64,000 bases of DNA from Solanum dulcamara. Its lineage: Eukaryota > Streptophyta > Magnoliopsida > Solanales > Solanaceae. The notes under the pieces were generated by a model. It made no database searches. It was not told the origin of the DNA and saw nothing but the letters and a program-made list of their open reading frames with translations. Shown here piece by piece: positions 23,688 through 34,299 of this stretch. Each line of letters opens with the position of its first letter. Positions within the stretch are counted from its first letter, which is position 1. The stretch is taken from NCBI RefSeq assembly GCF_947179165.1, contig NC_077248.1:11187256-11251255 (forward strand), written 5' to 3'. Position numbers and translations under genes: made by a program.

Positions 23688-24371
23688 TCAAACCCTAGCG
23701 GAAACAGCAGCGGGGCCCGAGGTAGGGGCGGCGCCAGCCAAGAAAGAGAGAAACCCAGTTGCCGGAGACTCCTGATCGTCAAGGAAAAGATCCTCAGGAA
23801 CCCTAAAAGCAGCATGTGTACAAACAATTGCGAGACCAATCATCAAAGCAGAAACAAGAACAGATCCAACACTGGTGAGAAAAATAACAACGATTGTGGA
23901 AAGAAGAAGAACCCCAAGCGTTTCCCTTTCAGAAAACTGCCGACCAAATAGAACCAAAGGCGGATCTGATGGACGGAAAAGGTAAAGAAAAAGCCAAGCA
24001 GCGAGGAGACCGATGAGAAGAATAAGGGAAAATGGGTTTGTGATGAGAGAGAAAGCGAGGACAACGGCGAGGAGAGAAAGGTAATTGGTACGGAAATAGG
24101 AGTAGTTTTTGCGGATACGGAGGGTAGCATCGGAGACAGATTCAGGTTTAGAGAAGGCAGAACGATCAACGAGTTCAGACCAAGGACGACGATTGGAGAG
24201 ACCACTTTGGACGGTGTCGGAGATGCGGTTGATGAATGAACGGAGAGCAGGGGTAGGACCCACACCGGTAATGGTTTGTTGGGTGTCGGCGGTGATGGTG
24301 GTGGTGGTGGCGGCGTCGGTGGTTTTGGTGTTGGAAATTGGAAGAACTGGTGCTGATGAAGCGGTTGCCAT
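23688..24371 (-). CDS. PRA1: PRA1-family (prenylated Rab acceptor) protein
   Basis: An intact 227-residue intronless gene. Plant PRA1 proteins are small integral membrane proteins of the ER and Golgi that bind prenylated Rab GTPases and help vesicle traffic. Residues 1-40 are Ala/Thr-rich. The conserved RRPWSELVDRSAFSKPESV block is at 61-79 and KNYSYFRTNY at 88-97. Two long hydrophobic segments (about 98-132 and 151-185) form the usual pair of membrane hairpins, and an acidic RVPEDLFLDDQE lies at 190-201. I chose the ATG at 24371, in good context (ACAATGG). The frame extends nine codons upstream but has no earlier ATG. The B-type subgroup is likely by sequence feel only. A 216-codon frame overlapping it in another phase is a shadow. 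Confidence 0.93.
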   Translation of the reverse strand: MATASSAPVLPISNTKTTDAATTTTITADTQQTITGVGPTPALRSFINRISDTVQSGLSNRRPWSELVDRSAFSKPESVSDATLRIRKNYSYFRTNYLSLLAVVLAFSLITNPFSLILLIGLLAAWLFLYLFRPSDPPLVLFGRQFSERETLGVLLLSTIVVIFLTSVGSVLVSALMIGLAIVCTHAAFRVPEDLFLDDQESPATGFLSFLAGAAPTSGPAAVSARV

Positions 24372-24534
24372 TGTTGAGAATTTTGTTGTGAAATGCAAAA
24401 TGGGGATTTTGGTTGATTTATACGGTTAATGGAAGGGGTTGACTGATGGAGAAAGGGGATCCAATTTTTTTCTGTGGATCTAAGCTTCTTCAATGAATTT
24501 ATGACTCATCAATTTATTATTCACCTGTAATCTC

Positions 24535-24541
24535 GTTTATA
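24535..24541 (-). promoter_or_regulatory. Possible TATA box of the PRA1 gene
   Basis: On the minus strand TATAAAC lies about 165 bases upstream of the PRA1 start codon, inside a longer TATA-rich stretch (24535-24556). This is a plausible core promoter, but AT-rich plant DNA makes chance matches common. Confidence 0.35.
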
Positions 24542-24878
24542 TACTATATATAAGATACTCCGTTATCTCAAATTATGGAATATCTTTTGGATTTTGAAAT
24601 TTAAATACATAAATAAAGTATTATAAATTTTTTAATATATTTTTTTTAAAACTTTTTAAACTGTAATTTATTTTAAAAAATTAAAAATTTCATATTTATA
24701 TTTATGATTAAAATTAAATTATTTGACTTACAAAATTTGAATTATGCCGCATAAATTAAATGTATCAGATGAGCAACTTTTTTTTTCTTTTCCTTCTTTT
24801 TTGACAGGAAATATAGAGGTTGATGTTGTATACTTAAGTTGATTACAAAAAAAAAATTGGGGTGGAGAAAAAGATTTA

Positions 24879-25151
24879 GAAGGTATTTGGATTGACTTTT
24901 TAAAAATAGTTTAAGATAAAAGCTAAAGATTATAAGTTGGCCCTATTCAATTTTTAGCTTTTAGCTACTGTTACTATTGCTACTTCTTCTTTTTCTTCTT
25001 CTTATTGTTGTTGTTGTTATTGTTGTTTTTTTTTTAACCTATAAATAAATGCTTTAAAATAATTTTTTATCTTTTCCAAACACTATAAAAAAAATAAAAA
25101 AAAAAGTTTAACAACCAAAAGCACCGAAAATATGTCGATCCGAACACCCTC
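24879..25151. mobile_element. MITE, PIF/Harbinger-like (273 bp)
   Basis: Inverted ends GAAGGTATTTGGATTGAC and, read from the other side, GAGGGTGTTCGGATCGAC match at 14 of 18 positions. TTA flanks both sides (24876-24878 and 25152-25154), the target duplication typical of PIF/Harbinger. The interior is T- and A-rich and non-coding. Confidence 0.75.
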
Positions 25152-25154
25152 TTA

Positions 25155-25930
25155 ATTATTTTTTGAGTTTATTAAGCACATATATGACCAAGCGAGGAAA
25201 ATGTGAACATAGCTCTTTATGATTCAAATAGAAGAAAATGAAAATATAATTTCTTAAATAGTCGTTTGAATATTGATAAGATTCTACTTACGTTATTTTA
25301 GTTTTAAAAATTTCTTATAAAGTTATTTAACTATTATTTTATATTCTAGAAAGAGAAAAATATTTTTATCTCAATAGATATTGTAGTTGGCATACTATGT
25401 CATATTAATTTCTTATTTTTCATATCATATGGGATAAAACCTAGACTAATTCTGATGCAATTACTAATTAATTTGAGTATAGAAAATAAAAGTTCTTTAT
25501 ATCCCTACAGATCAAGTAATTCATCTATTATAAGATGCTTGAATAAAATTATCAAAAATAAAATTATGTCTTTTTGAAATAAATAATTAGTTATCAGTAG
25601 TCCTAAAACCTCATTATGACATGACATGTCAACTAAGAAATCCATTAAGATAAATAAGTTTTTATCATTAGTATTATTTTTTAAAACATAAAGCTATAAT
25701 TAAAATAACCTTATAAAAAAAATACTTGTACGAGCATATAAAAATTAATTGAAGAAAATGCTTGCAATAAAAGGCGACAGAAACCATAGCAAGCACGAGA
25801 ATGAACTCTTTGGATTTTTTAGTTCACATGTACTCATATTATCATTTGATCACTTAATTCCCTTGAAATATCATAAAATATATGTACTTTTTTATAATTG
25901 AAAAACATCTAGATGATGTTAATGGAAGAT
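25155..25930. other. AT-rich intergenic DNA
   Basis: No gene, repeat end or RNA is recognised between the MITE and the SINE remnant. Confidence 0.6.
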
Positions 25931-26022
25931 AAGGTTGTCTACAATAGGCCCTCATAATCGGGCCCTTCTCCGAATTCTGTGCATAGCAAAAGCTTTAGTG
26001 CACCGGACTGTCTTTTTTTTTT
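25931..26022 (+). mobile_element. Au-SINE remnant, 3' part
   Basis: AAGGTTGTCTACAATAGGCC, then CATAGCAAAAGC, AGTGCACCGGACTGTC and a T9 run, follows the layout of the angiosperm Au SINE 3' half as I remember it. The 5' tRNA-like promoter part is missing, so this copy is 5'-truncated. Confidence 0.6.
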
Positions 26023-26379
26023 CTCCACTATAAAAACCCTTGGTTGACTATTAACTCCATTGATAAAATTAATAAGCATATAGGCATGCAACAAATATGG
26101 AGCAGCGAGATAAAGAAAATATGGATGAAACTACAACATGAACACGAAAGAGTGTTGATAGCTCAGACCTCCTATTCAAGACAACGTTTCGATGATCACA
26201 TCAAGGGCTTAGAAGCAGGATAATTCCAACATTCACAAGTACCAGACATTCATCATTCCGAGACACGAGTATTACTAAGAAAGATATAGTAAGAAGTTAC
26301 TTGGCTGATACAGATCCAACCACATACATACAGTTCATAAGTGGCTCAAAGATAGCCAATTGTGAAATGAAATAGAAAT

Positions 26380-29300
26380 TCAGAAGGTAGATCCATTCCA
26401 GCCAAAGAAGGAACCCTGCAAAAATAGAGCAGCACTCATCAGTTTCATCAGATTTAAGAGGACAAAATACTTATATGGACGACACTCCTAAAGTAGAACA
26501 TTATGTTCACAAATACTTGAGGAATCCAAGAAGTACAAGAACTTCTAGTGTTCTTAGACAGTGAAAGTTTATTTACATGATCTAGTACTGGTGTAAAGCA
26601 TGCAGACATTGTGCATATTCTTGACTTTGATTGGCCTAAACAAACAGGAAGAATGCAATGAGAGATATGCAGGGAATTTACTCATCTTTGATAGATTAAG
26701 AAGCCAGGCACATACCTTAGTGTCATAGAATTTCAGGAAAAATCGAGATTTGGGGATAGACAATTTGGTCTCAAGTATGTCAGCAATTGCAGCACTGAGT
26801 TTCTTATTAACATCAGCATTTAAGCCCCCAATGGACACCAACTCACCATAGGCAGCGGGTTGTTCTGTACCCCCAAAAGACATGGGAACAGACCCCTTCA
26901 ACACAATCATGACATACTGCACAACGAAAGCAATCTTAATGTACTAGACAGAAACCAAACAACTAAAAAGGACGATAAAACATGTCAATTGAGCTTCTCA
27001 AGATAGACTAAAGGCAAAACCTGTTGAGTGAACCTACTGGCCAAAATGTTCATCAGCTAAAGCATTTTCTACAAATAGGCAATTACTTTCTACTTGGTGA
27101 GACTTATGAAGTCATCAAAAGCCAGAGACTAATTATCATGTAAAGCTAATAGCTTTCAGAATCTTAACTGCAAAAATCTGACCCCGTGTAGAATTTCCAG
27201 AGCCAATTCTACAGGGGAAGGATTACCTTAAAAACATAATTGGCCTTCTCAAAACTTACTAAAATAAAGGTAATTCACTGTTGTCCTAAATCCAACTAAA
27301 ATCCATTATCATTTCAGCTGCATGCATACAACACATAAATACAATGTACTCTTTCAGAAAATCACTGAGCTCCAAAAACTGACAATTAACAACGAGATTT
27401 TGAACAAAGCACATTATAGATCTTTTAGTCCACATAAGTTAAACTGCTTATTTTATGAGGAAAATTGTCTTTACAAGTCAAAAGACCTCAAGTTCAACAA
27501 GACGTAGACAATCAAGGTGGGAAGACCGAAAGAGGTCAGCTTATCATCAGTGTTATCACAAATTTGAAGGGTTAAAAGAACTAAAAGACAACTTTGATTA
27601 CTTGGGATCGATTGTGGCCAACATCAGTTCCTCTTCTCCACCATTGGCCACCCCCCCTTACCATTTCTTTCTTACTCTTTTTTTTAAAAAACAAAATAAC
27701 TCTAAAACCTCTCCTGCCACCTAAAGCAACCAGCAACCCTAGAAAAACCTCTCCATTCAAAGAAAACTTATACAGGCTTGACTGACAGCAGCAAACCAAC
27801 ACTTTTTCCTCCTTGTTCAATAGCTCATATTCCAATCCTTGTCCTTGGGCTCACCTCTAGACTAAAAATTTGCTGGCCTGTTTCCAGTAAAATCATCTCT
27901 TCTTATCTCGATATTCTGTTTTTTGGGGCACTTGAAGTTTATTGTTAGTCAATGTCATTATTGGGTTAATCGGTTCAATGGAACAATACAGAAATGAAGG
28001 TAATAGAGAAGAAAGAAATGTTCATTTCATTTATTTTGAGAAACCACCAATTAACTCTGTCCACCAATGCTAGGACAGATGGGAAAAATCACCTAGTGTA
28101 TTTTGTCTCTGTTGGGATTTGAACTTGAGACCTCATGGTTCTCAACCCACTTTATTGGCCACTAGGCCACACCCTTGGGTGCCTTTCTTCTATTCTTTCT
28201 TTTACATATTATTCCGTCGAACCGATCAACAAAATAATGATATTGATGACAATAAACTTCAAGAGAGAAATGTGCATGTTAAAGTCAAACTATTCTATGC
28301 TACTCATGTTTCTGTTCTATCTTTTCCTTTCTATCCCAAATGATGGATGATCCAAGGATAGGAGCATTTAGCATACTGTAAACATTTACTTGTTCTTTTT
28401 CTTAAGCAGATATATCCCTGAGGGCAAGTTGGCACACAGGTCAAAATTCGGTGGATACGTATTTTTCTCATTCTTGACTTGAGGTCTCCCTTTGTGATCC
28501 TGATTTTCATTCTATAAGACAGATGTGAAAGTGAACAAAATGTCACAGGTTAGCAGGAGTAAGAATCATGAAACTGGAGTCAATGTTGGTAAATGATCTC
28601 AAGCAACTACTAAAAATGCATTGTGTCAAAACATGAGGTCTAAATCAGAGTAAGGAGCAATTAGCCATACAAGATACAGCTCCTCTAGGTTCATTAAGGT
28701 GAATACATTAAGACCCAAAGTGTTGTTAAGAAAGAGGGTGAGACCTGAAGTTAAAGAAAAACTTCATTATCCCAAACTGAAAGAGAGCAATTACTCATTA
28801 CCAACATTTAAAAGTTTTATAGTTCGGAAACTAGACAAATCCTATTTCTTAATCACTTAAACACAAAATTTCATGAGTATGAACACATTTCACTCTTCCA
28901 TAGCTTTACTACAACAGCCAAATTGAAAGAGAGGAATTGCTCACTACCAACATTTAGAAATTTGAAAGTTCGAAAACTAGACACATCCCATTCCTTAACC
29001 ACTAAAACACAAAAAATCATGAGTATGAACACATTTCCCTCTTCCATAGCTTCACTACAACATGATGCACAGTCTCAGCTCAAGCAACGAGCATTGCTTA
29101 CTCCACCATGTTATGACTCATCAAGAAGTCTTTATCTTACCTATTTCCTTGCAACCACTACAAAAAGAAAACATTCTCAAACTTCTCGTTTGTGATGAAT
29201 TTAAAAATAAAACACTTGCAAGTTCATAGGAAAAATGAGAGCCACTTCATACTTCATTTTCCTCATGAACTTGATTATAATCCTTTCCACTCAAGATATC

Positions 29301-31246
29301 TTGAAAAAATGATTTGAAAATCAAATGATTTTTGAGAAGGAAAGTCAAATGCATTTTTCATTACTACGATTATTTTTTTCCAAACATTTTAAAATTATTT
29401 TTAACCAGAAATATTGTGATTTATAATACTCCCTCTGTTTCAATCTGTATGGTGTCGATGTTCACCTGCCAACGAAGTTTGAGAAAGAAAGATTATTTGC
29501 GCATACTAAAAGTACCCTTCGAACTTGAAGTCTTAAACATGACATGACATTTCTATGACTATAAAACCTCACCAAGGGTAAAACGGAAAGTTTAAAGTTA
29601 AAAAGCTTTCAAATATAAAATGTTCTCATTCTTTTGGCAGACTAACAAGGGAAGAATGTCGTATAACATGAAGCAGAGGGAGTACTATTTAGGTCAAATT
29701 TAAGCACGTAAATTTTCTACTACAGTCAATAGGATTTTTCTTTTATTTGTGATTTTTCCAAACATCTTTAAGATACTTCTAACTATAAATATTTTTTAAC
29801 TCAATAGTCAGCACTGTGGAGATGGAGGCCGAGCAAAGATGGAGTTCTCTCAGTGAAGACACACTACTACAAGCTGTTGGTGAGGGAAGTCTGGCTCCCT
29901 AGGGCGCTCAAAAGATGTATCTCTAGCTTGGTTGGCAACAAAGGAGACTATTCTAAGGAGGATCACATATATTAGCCAGTTCTTTGAGTAAAAGAACATG
30001 CAAGGATGTGGATCACCTCATATTGTTTGACTACATGACGGTGATGGGTAGTATTAAATTAGTTCCGCATGCAGCGCACAATAACAGGATCAGTAAAGGA
30101 TGTGTCCCATAGCTTGTGCTTGTAGAAGAAAGAAGAGAATACATAGGACATTGGATTGTCCCCCCCACCCCTCCCCTTAGTCATAATGTGTGTCATGTAG
30201 AAGAAGATACTATAAAGGAGAGCTTTTGAAGGGATAGAAAATGCCTGCGAACACTTGAAGAATAACCTTTGTTCTCAGTTGGTTTTTGCTGTGCAAATAA
30301 ATCCCTGCTTATATAGAAGATTGTGTGTAATTTGAAGAGTACCATATTTTAGTGTTGAAGATCATTTTAAGAAATCAACATCAGAATTCAGACTCAAAAC
30401 CCGATGTACTGATCCACTGGTACTATAAAAACCTAGTCAATCTTTTGTTGCATTATTTTCCGAGTTTTATTTTGTCACTTTCCAATTGAACAGAAAAAGA
30501 TCAAATCCTATGTACCCCAATAGCATAGATGAAAACAACAACATACCTAGTAGTCGTACAAGTAGGATCTGGGGAGGATAGAGTGTACGAAGACCATATC
30601 ACTACCTTGGCTGGTAGAGAGCCTGTTTTCGATAGACCCGGCAAAATCAAAATCCCTACTGTTTGGTAAAATACTTGTATAAACTATACAAAAACATCAT
30701 TTTAAGAAATCAACATCAGAATTCAGACTGAAAACCCCATATACTGATCCACTGGTACCATAAAAGCTTAGTCAATCTTTTGCTGCATTATTTTCCGAGT
30801 TTTATTTTGTCACTTTCCAATTGAACAGAAAAAAGATCAAAACCTATGTACTCCCAATAGCATAGATGAAAAAAACAACATACCCAATGAAGTCCCACCA
30901 GTGTAGTCTGGGGAGTGTAGAGTATACGCAGACCTTACCCACCTTATTCTCTCGGCAATATCAAAATCCCTAAAGCACTAGACCCACAAAGACTTACAAA
31001 CATAATTGAACATTTGGGTGACTGTCCAAACACTATAAGGCTCAACCCAAGAAGAGAATACAAACAATTTAAACATTTTCTACCTGTTTAAGTGAAAATT
31101 AACTATAGAAACAAGAAGGGAGAAGTATAACATACAGCTTCTGGTTTGCCGATGAGTTTGGCAACAGTAGAGGTAGCTTCAGAAAGGACGGAGGAAGTCT
31201 CCACTCCTTCCAAGTTCACGTTCGTAGATATGTTTAGGCACGGCAT
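26380..31246 (-). CDS. MDL: MIF/D-dopachrome tautomerase-like (MDL) protein
   Basis: Three coding exons: 31246-31136 (37 codons), 26916-26716 (67 codons) and 26415-26380 (11 codons plus TGA), for a 115-residue protein. All junctions are GT/AG and in phase 0. The protein is a plant homologue of macrophage migration inhibitory factor. It starts MPCLNISTNVNLEG, keeping the proline-2 that becomes the N-terminal catalytic base of tautomerases after Met removal. It continues with YVMIVLKGSVPMSFGGTE and PAAYGELVSIGG, and ends GSFFGWNGSTF. Length and spacing match Arabidopsis MDL proteins. Natural plant substrates are uncertain. Intron 1 is 4.2 kb and full of retroelement scraps; intron 2 is 300 bp. 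No lesion is seen. Confidence 0.95.
28010..28185 (-). mobile_element. tRNA-derived SINE (SolS type) in MDL intron 1
   Basis: Read on the minus strand it starts near GGTGTGGCCTAGTGGCCAAT, an A-box region. It continues with GAGGTCTCAAGTTCAAATCC, a B-box, then AGGTGATTTTTCCCATCTGT and GGTGGACAGAGTTAATTGG. This order is the tRNA-like promoter and body of a common Solanaceae SINE. The 3' end looks shortened. It is in the same orientation as the gene. Confidence 0.75.
28774..29061 (+). repeat. Tandem duplication, ~146-bp unit
   Basis: Two copies start with AAACTGAAAGAGAGCAATTA (28774) and AAATTGAAAGAGAGGAATTG (28920). Both continue with CATGAGTATGAACACATTTC and a CTTCCATAGCTT block. The unit lies inside MDL intron 1 and has no coding signature. 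Confidence 0.85.
29429..29682. mobile_element. Stowaway-like MITE (254 bp) in MDL intron 1
   Basis: The left end CTCCCTCTGTTTCA matches the reverse of the right end (CTCCCTCTGCTTCA) at 13 of 14 positions, and TA flanks both sides. These are the ends and target duplication of Tc1/mariner-derived Stowaway MITEs. The interior is non-coding. Confidence 0.85.
29815..30080 (+). pseudogene. LINE zinc-binding (zf-RVT) region fragment
   Basis: Plus-strand reading shows GVLSVKTHYYKLL and then REVWLPRALKRC, resembling the FSVKSYY...VWxPRK start of the zf-RVT region found downstream of reverse transcriptase in plant L1 LINEs. Stops and frame changes follow. It is a short old fragment in MDL intron 1, and the match is by pattern only. 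Confidence 0.45.
30362..30965 (-). repeat. Tandem duplication, ~335-bp unit, with TTG-tailed retroelement end
   Basis: TTTTAAGAAATCAACATCAG begins a block at about 30365 that is repeated at about 30700. Each copy shares GATCCACTGGTAC and TTTTGTCACTTTCCAATTG, followed by CAACAACATACC. Each CAACAACATACC starts a degenerate RTE/TS-type 3' end in minus orientation (30535-30655 and 30880-30965, with TCTGGGGAG...GTACG). The retroelement end was therefore probably copied along with the flanking DNA. Confidence 0.75.
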
Positions 31247-31480
31247 TTTCTTCTTCTTTCTTCTTCTTCAGTACTCGCTGTACAAAACCCTCAAAAACTT
31301 GGAATCTCCCACAATACAAATTCCTTTCTGTTTTCTCCACCAAATAAAAAGAAGATTGGGCTTTCCATACAAGTTGAGTTTGCTTTGTGTTTTACACCCT
31401 AAAGTATTGAGAATTTGCACTTTGCTGCATTGATTTTGTTTCTTTTACTAAATAAAACCCCTAACTTCTTTAGTTTCTCT

Positions 31481-31487
31481 TTTTATA
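31481..31487 (-). promoter_or_regulatory. Probable TATA box of the MDL gene
   Basis: TATAAAA on the minus strand lies about 235 bases upstream of the MDL start codon, which would leave a 5' UTR of about 200 bases. The MITE at 31528-31917 begins about 40 bases further upstream. Confidence 0.5.
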
Positions 31488-31527
31488 CCACCAGTGCTCG
31501 CATACAACGACTAGTATAAACAATTTA

Positions 31528-31917
31528 GAGCCCGTTTGGATTGGCTTTAAGTTGGTCAAAACCAACTTAAAGTCCTTTTCAGCTTTTGGACGTGTTTGCC
31601 TAATGTTAACTTTAAGCCAGAAAGTTCTTAAAGTTAGTCAAAAATAAAAAGTTAGGATTCCTAACTTTTTTTTTCTAAGTGCTTAAAGTCATTTTCTTTG
31701 ACCATGGAAATTACTTTTATATCCCTTATATTTTAACTAAATTCCCAAACTACCCTTTTTATTCTTTTAACCCTAAAATTCACATAATTTTTCTCATTTA
31801 AGCACTTTTATCCAAACACTCAACTGCTTATTTATAAAAATAACTTTCAGCACTTTAAAGTTCTAAAAGCACTTCATACATAAAAGTTACTTTTTTTAAG
31901 CCCATCCAAACAGGCTC
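31528..31917. mobile_element. MITE, PIF/Harbinger-like (390 bp), upstream of MDL
   Basis: The left end GAGCCCGTTTGGATTGGCTT and the reverse of the right end, GAGCCTGTTTGGATGGGCTT, match at 18 of 20 positions. TTA flanks both sides (31525-31527 and 31918-31920), as in PIF/Harbinger. It is non-coding and includes several AAGTGCTTAAAG-like internal words. It begins only about 280 bp upstream of the MDL start codon. Confidence 0.9.
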
Positions 31918-31920
31918 TTA

Positions 31921-32133
31921 CTCGTTTTGTTTCGAAAAAAATGATTATTTTTTTTTTTTGGCAAAATTTAAATTCAGCATTTCATATGTCATGTTTAAAG
32001 TCATAAGATTAGAAAACATTTTAGTACATTTGACATAATTTTAATTTAGAACCACAAAATTGAAAAATCTTTTTTTATTTTTTTAAACTCTATGTCAGGT
32101 CAAATTAAATCACTCTTTTTGAAACGGAGGGAG
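31921..32133. mobile_element. Stowaway-like MITE, adjacent to the previous one
   Basis: The left end CTCGTTTTGTTTCGAAAAAA and the reverse of the right end, CTCCCTCCGTTTCAAAAAGA, are alike, and TA lies on each side. Its left TA is the last two bases of the neighbour's TTA, so the two MITEs abut. Confidence 0.65.
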
Positions 32134-33106
32134 TAATATTATTTAAGTTATTGGAGATACAAATGTGATAATTTTAAATCTATACAATAAATTAATTAGT
32201 TTACAATAAATATAGTCATATTTTTATCTACATAAAAAATAGCCATAAATAATTGAATATACACTATAATTTGTCAAAAATCATGGAAAGTATACATGAA
32301 TATACAATATATCTAACTTATACATGAATTATACATTGACTATACATTATGATATGCTCAAAAAGCTTAATATAATTTAACTATATATTGACTATATATA
32401 AAAGTATATGAAATCCTTTTGATATTTTGAGTCTTTTAATATATAATTTCCTTCAAAACGATTCACATTTGTCAAATTTTAAAGATAAAAAAAAAAGGAA
32501 TAAGAAGAAGACGACGATGCAGAAAAAGAAGAAGAAAAAGGAGGAAGAAGAAGAAGGACAAGAAACCATGGCGAAATGGAAAGAAAGAAGAAGAAGGTTA
32601 GAAGCCATTAATGGCTAGATGGAAGAAGAAGAAGGTGGTTTTGGTCAATTACAATAATTTTGAAAATTTAGCTAATTTTTTGGTAATGCAAATGAGGAAT
32701 GACCATTCTGCCTAATTTGCCCAATTTTTTTTTTTGGTTTGCCACATATCTAAATTAGTTGAACTGCAGTACGGTATGGACAAAAGTTAATGCGGCAACA
32801 TAAATTATGCATATTATGTATTTGAGGAAATTATGCCTTGCACCTGAAATATATTTATACAAATGTGAATCTGAATGTAGTTGACATTACTCTACGAATC
32901 CAGTAAACACCTTGCTAAAGTTTCCGTTTTAGCTTCTTTTTTTTCCTATCTGCTTCTCCTTCCCAATCAGTAAAACAAAAACATACATAAGACTCTGGTG
33001 TTTGTTTTTGGAGTTGAAAAGATACGTGCACATTGCATTACTGTATTTTACTACTACACATTCTATTCAGAGTTTAAAATGATGTCTTCTATTTGTGTAT
33101 TGTGTA
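32134..33106. other. Intergenic DNA with purine-rich GAA tract
   Basis: No gene. At about 32475-32640 an AAG/GAA-rich tract gives a 63-codon Lys/Glu-rich frame that I read as low-complexity sequence. The remainder is AT-rich. Confidence 0.6.
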
Positions 33107-33205
33107 TGTTGTATTTGTTTGAATAAAGAAGAAAAATATCAAAATTGTGGGTATTGGTTGGTGGAAGTTAAGGAAGAAAGACTAAATATTTTCGCACATC
33201 TCTAT
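33107..33205 (+). mobile_element. Fragment related to the 3' internal end of Copia element 4
   Basis: TTGTATTTGTTTGAATAAAG, then GTATTGGTTGGTGGAAGT and GGAAGAAAGACTAAAT, match 51608-51664 joined to 54775-54835. In element 4 those two parts are separated by a 3.1-kb solo LTR. Here they are continuous, so this copy shows the sequence before insertion. Confidence 0.75.
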
Positions 33206-33319
33206 TACTTTAAAAGCATAACCTTTCAAACTGGAATGTTAAATTATCTAAATACCCTTTTTATTTATTTAGACATTTTATTTAATTTTAAAAAAACTTC
33301 AAAAGGCACTTTTGAAGAG

Positions 33320-33528
33320 CACTGCTTCGGACATACTTCTCCTCATAGTTAAGAATTGCATTCAGTAAGCATACTTTTTATTTTGAGTAATAATTATTTT
33401 TATAGAATCTATTTTACTCTCTTGACAAAAAATTTACGCATACTTTTGGATGGCCATTCTCATTATTTGAAATGGCTACATAGATTTGAAAAACACTGCT
33501 TCAGACATACTTTGCCGAAGAATTTATT
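33320..33528 (+). repeat. 174-bp tandem repeat: copy 1 and start of copy 2
   Basis: CACTGCTTCGGACATACTT at 33320 recurs as CACTGCTTCAGACATACTT at 33494, giving a 174-bp period. Copy 1 includes ATTCAGTAAGCATACTTT at 33360. Copy 2 is cut at about 33528 by the Copia element and appears to resume after it, where ATTCAGTAAGCATACTTT recurs near 38755. Confidence 0.7.
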
Positions 33529-34036
33529 TGAGGGGGGAAACACCACAACTAAAGCTTGATATGATAATTAATATGAAAATAAATTGGACATGAGAATTTT
33601 ATGTGAAAACTCCTCTAACTGATAGAGGGGAAAAACCACGGGGTAGAAGTATCTCATTATTAAAATATGGAGTATATTGCTCTCAAATACAAGGAGAAAA
33701 CAACAATTAACACTTCTCTCTTGTAAAAGGAACAACTACTAAAAAGGATACTCAAGACTACAATATTTATCTTGGTGTATAACTCTCTTTGTATTCTTAC
33801 ACTCTTTTTTTTTGGGATGATCTAAATGAGGGCAAGAGACCCTCTATTTATAGGAGAAAAAAAATGTGTATACGCATTTTCAAAACGTGTAAAGACAGAA
33901 GGTTGCTGGCATAAAAAAAGGTGGTAAAAAAGGTGTTATGCCTACCTACCTTTTCTCCATTTTTGACTTTCTTTTCATTTCCTTTTTGATTTTTCTTTTT
34001 CTGCACTTCCTCCCTTTTTGACTTTCTTTTTCTGCA
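33529..34036 (-). repeat. Downstream (3') LTR of Copia element 2
   Basis: Ends TTTCTGCA at 34036. The other end (TTTGAGGGGGGAAACACC) is altered relative to the other LTR (TGTTGGGGGGAAGGAAGCACC), so the exact first base is uncertain by a few positions. Confidence 0.9.
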
Positions 34037-34299
34037 TTCTCTCACTTGAAGATTTAATTGAGAATCAATTAAGTCTTCACACTATCCTTTCTACTCAATT
34101 ACTGCAATGTTACGTTTCTGCTAGGCCAATAGAAGATCGGCATCATATAAACTTGTTATTGTTGATCGGCTTCGTAAACATATCTGTCAGGTTGTCATTG
34201 GTGTGAATTTTCTGATTATCCACACTGCCTTCTTCCACCTTCTCACGAACAAAGTAATACTGAACTCGTATGTGTTTTTTCCTTCAATGAAATGTCGGA

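Noticed and set aside
24109..24429. 106-codon plus-strand frame
   Set aside because: Antisense to PRA1, without domain or promoter evidence.
23843..24493. 216-codon Pro/Ser/Leu-rich frame overlapping PRA1
   Set aside because: It is a shadow of the PRA1 gene in another phase. The PRA1 frame has family motifs and membrane segments.
32427..32618. Lys/Glu-rich 63-codon frame
   Set aside because: Translation of a GAA/AAG-rich low-complexity tract.
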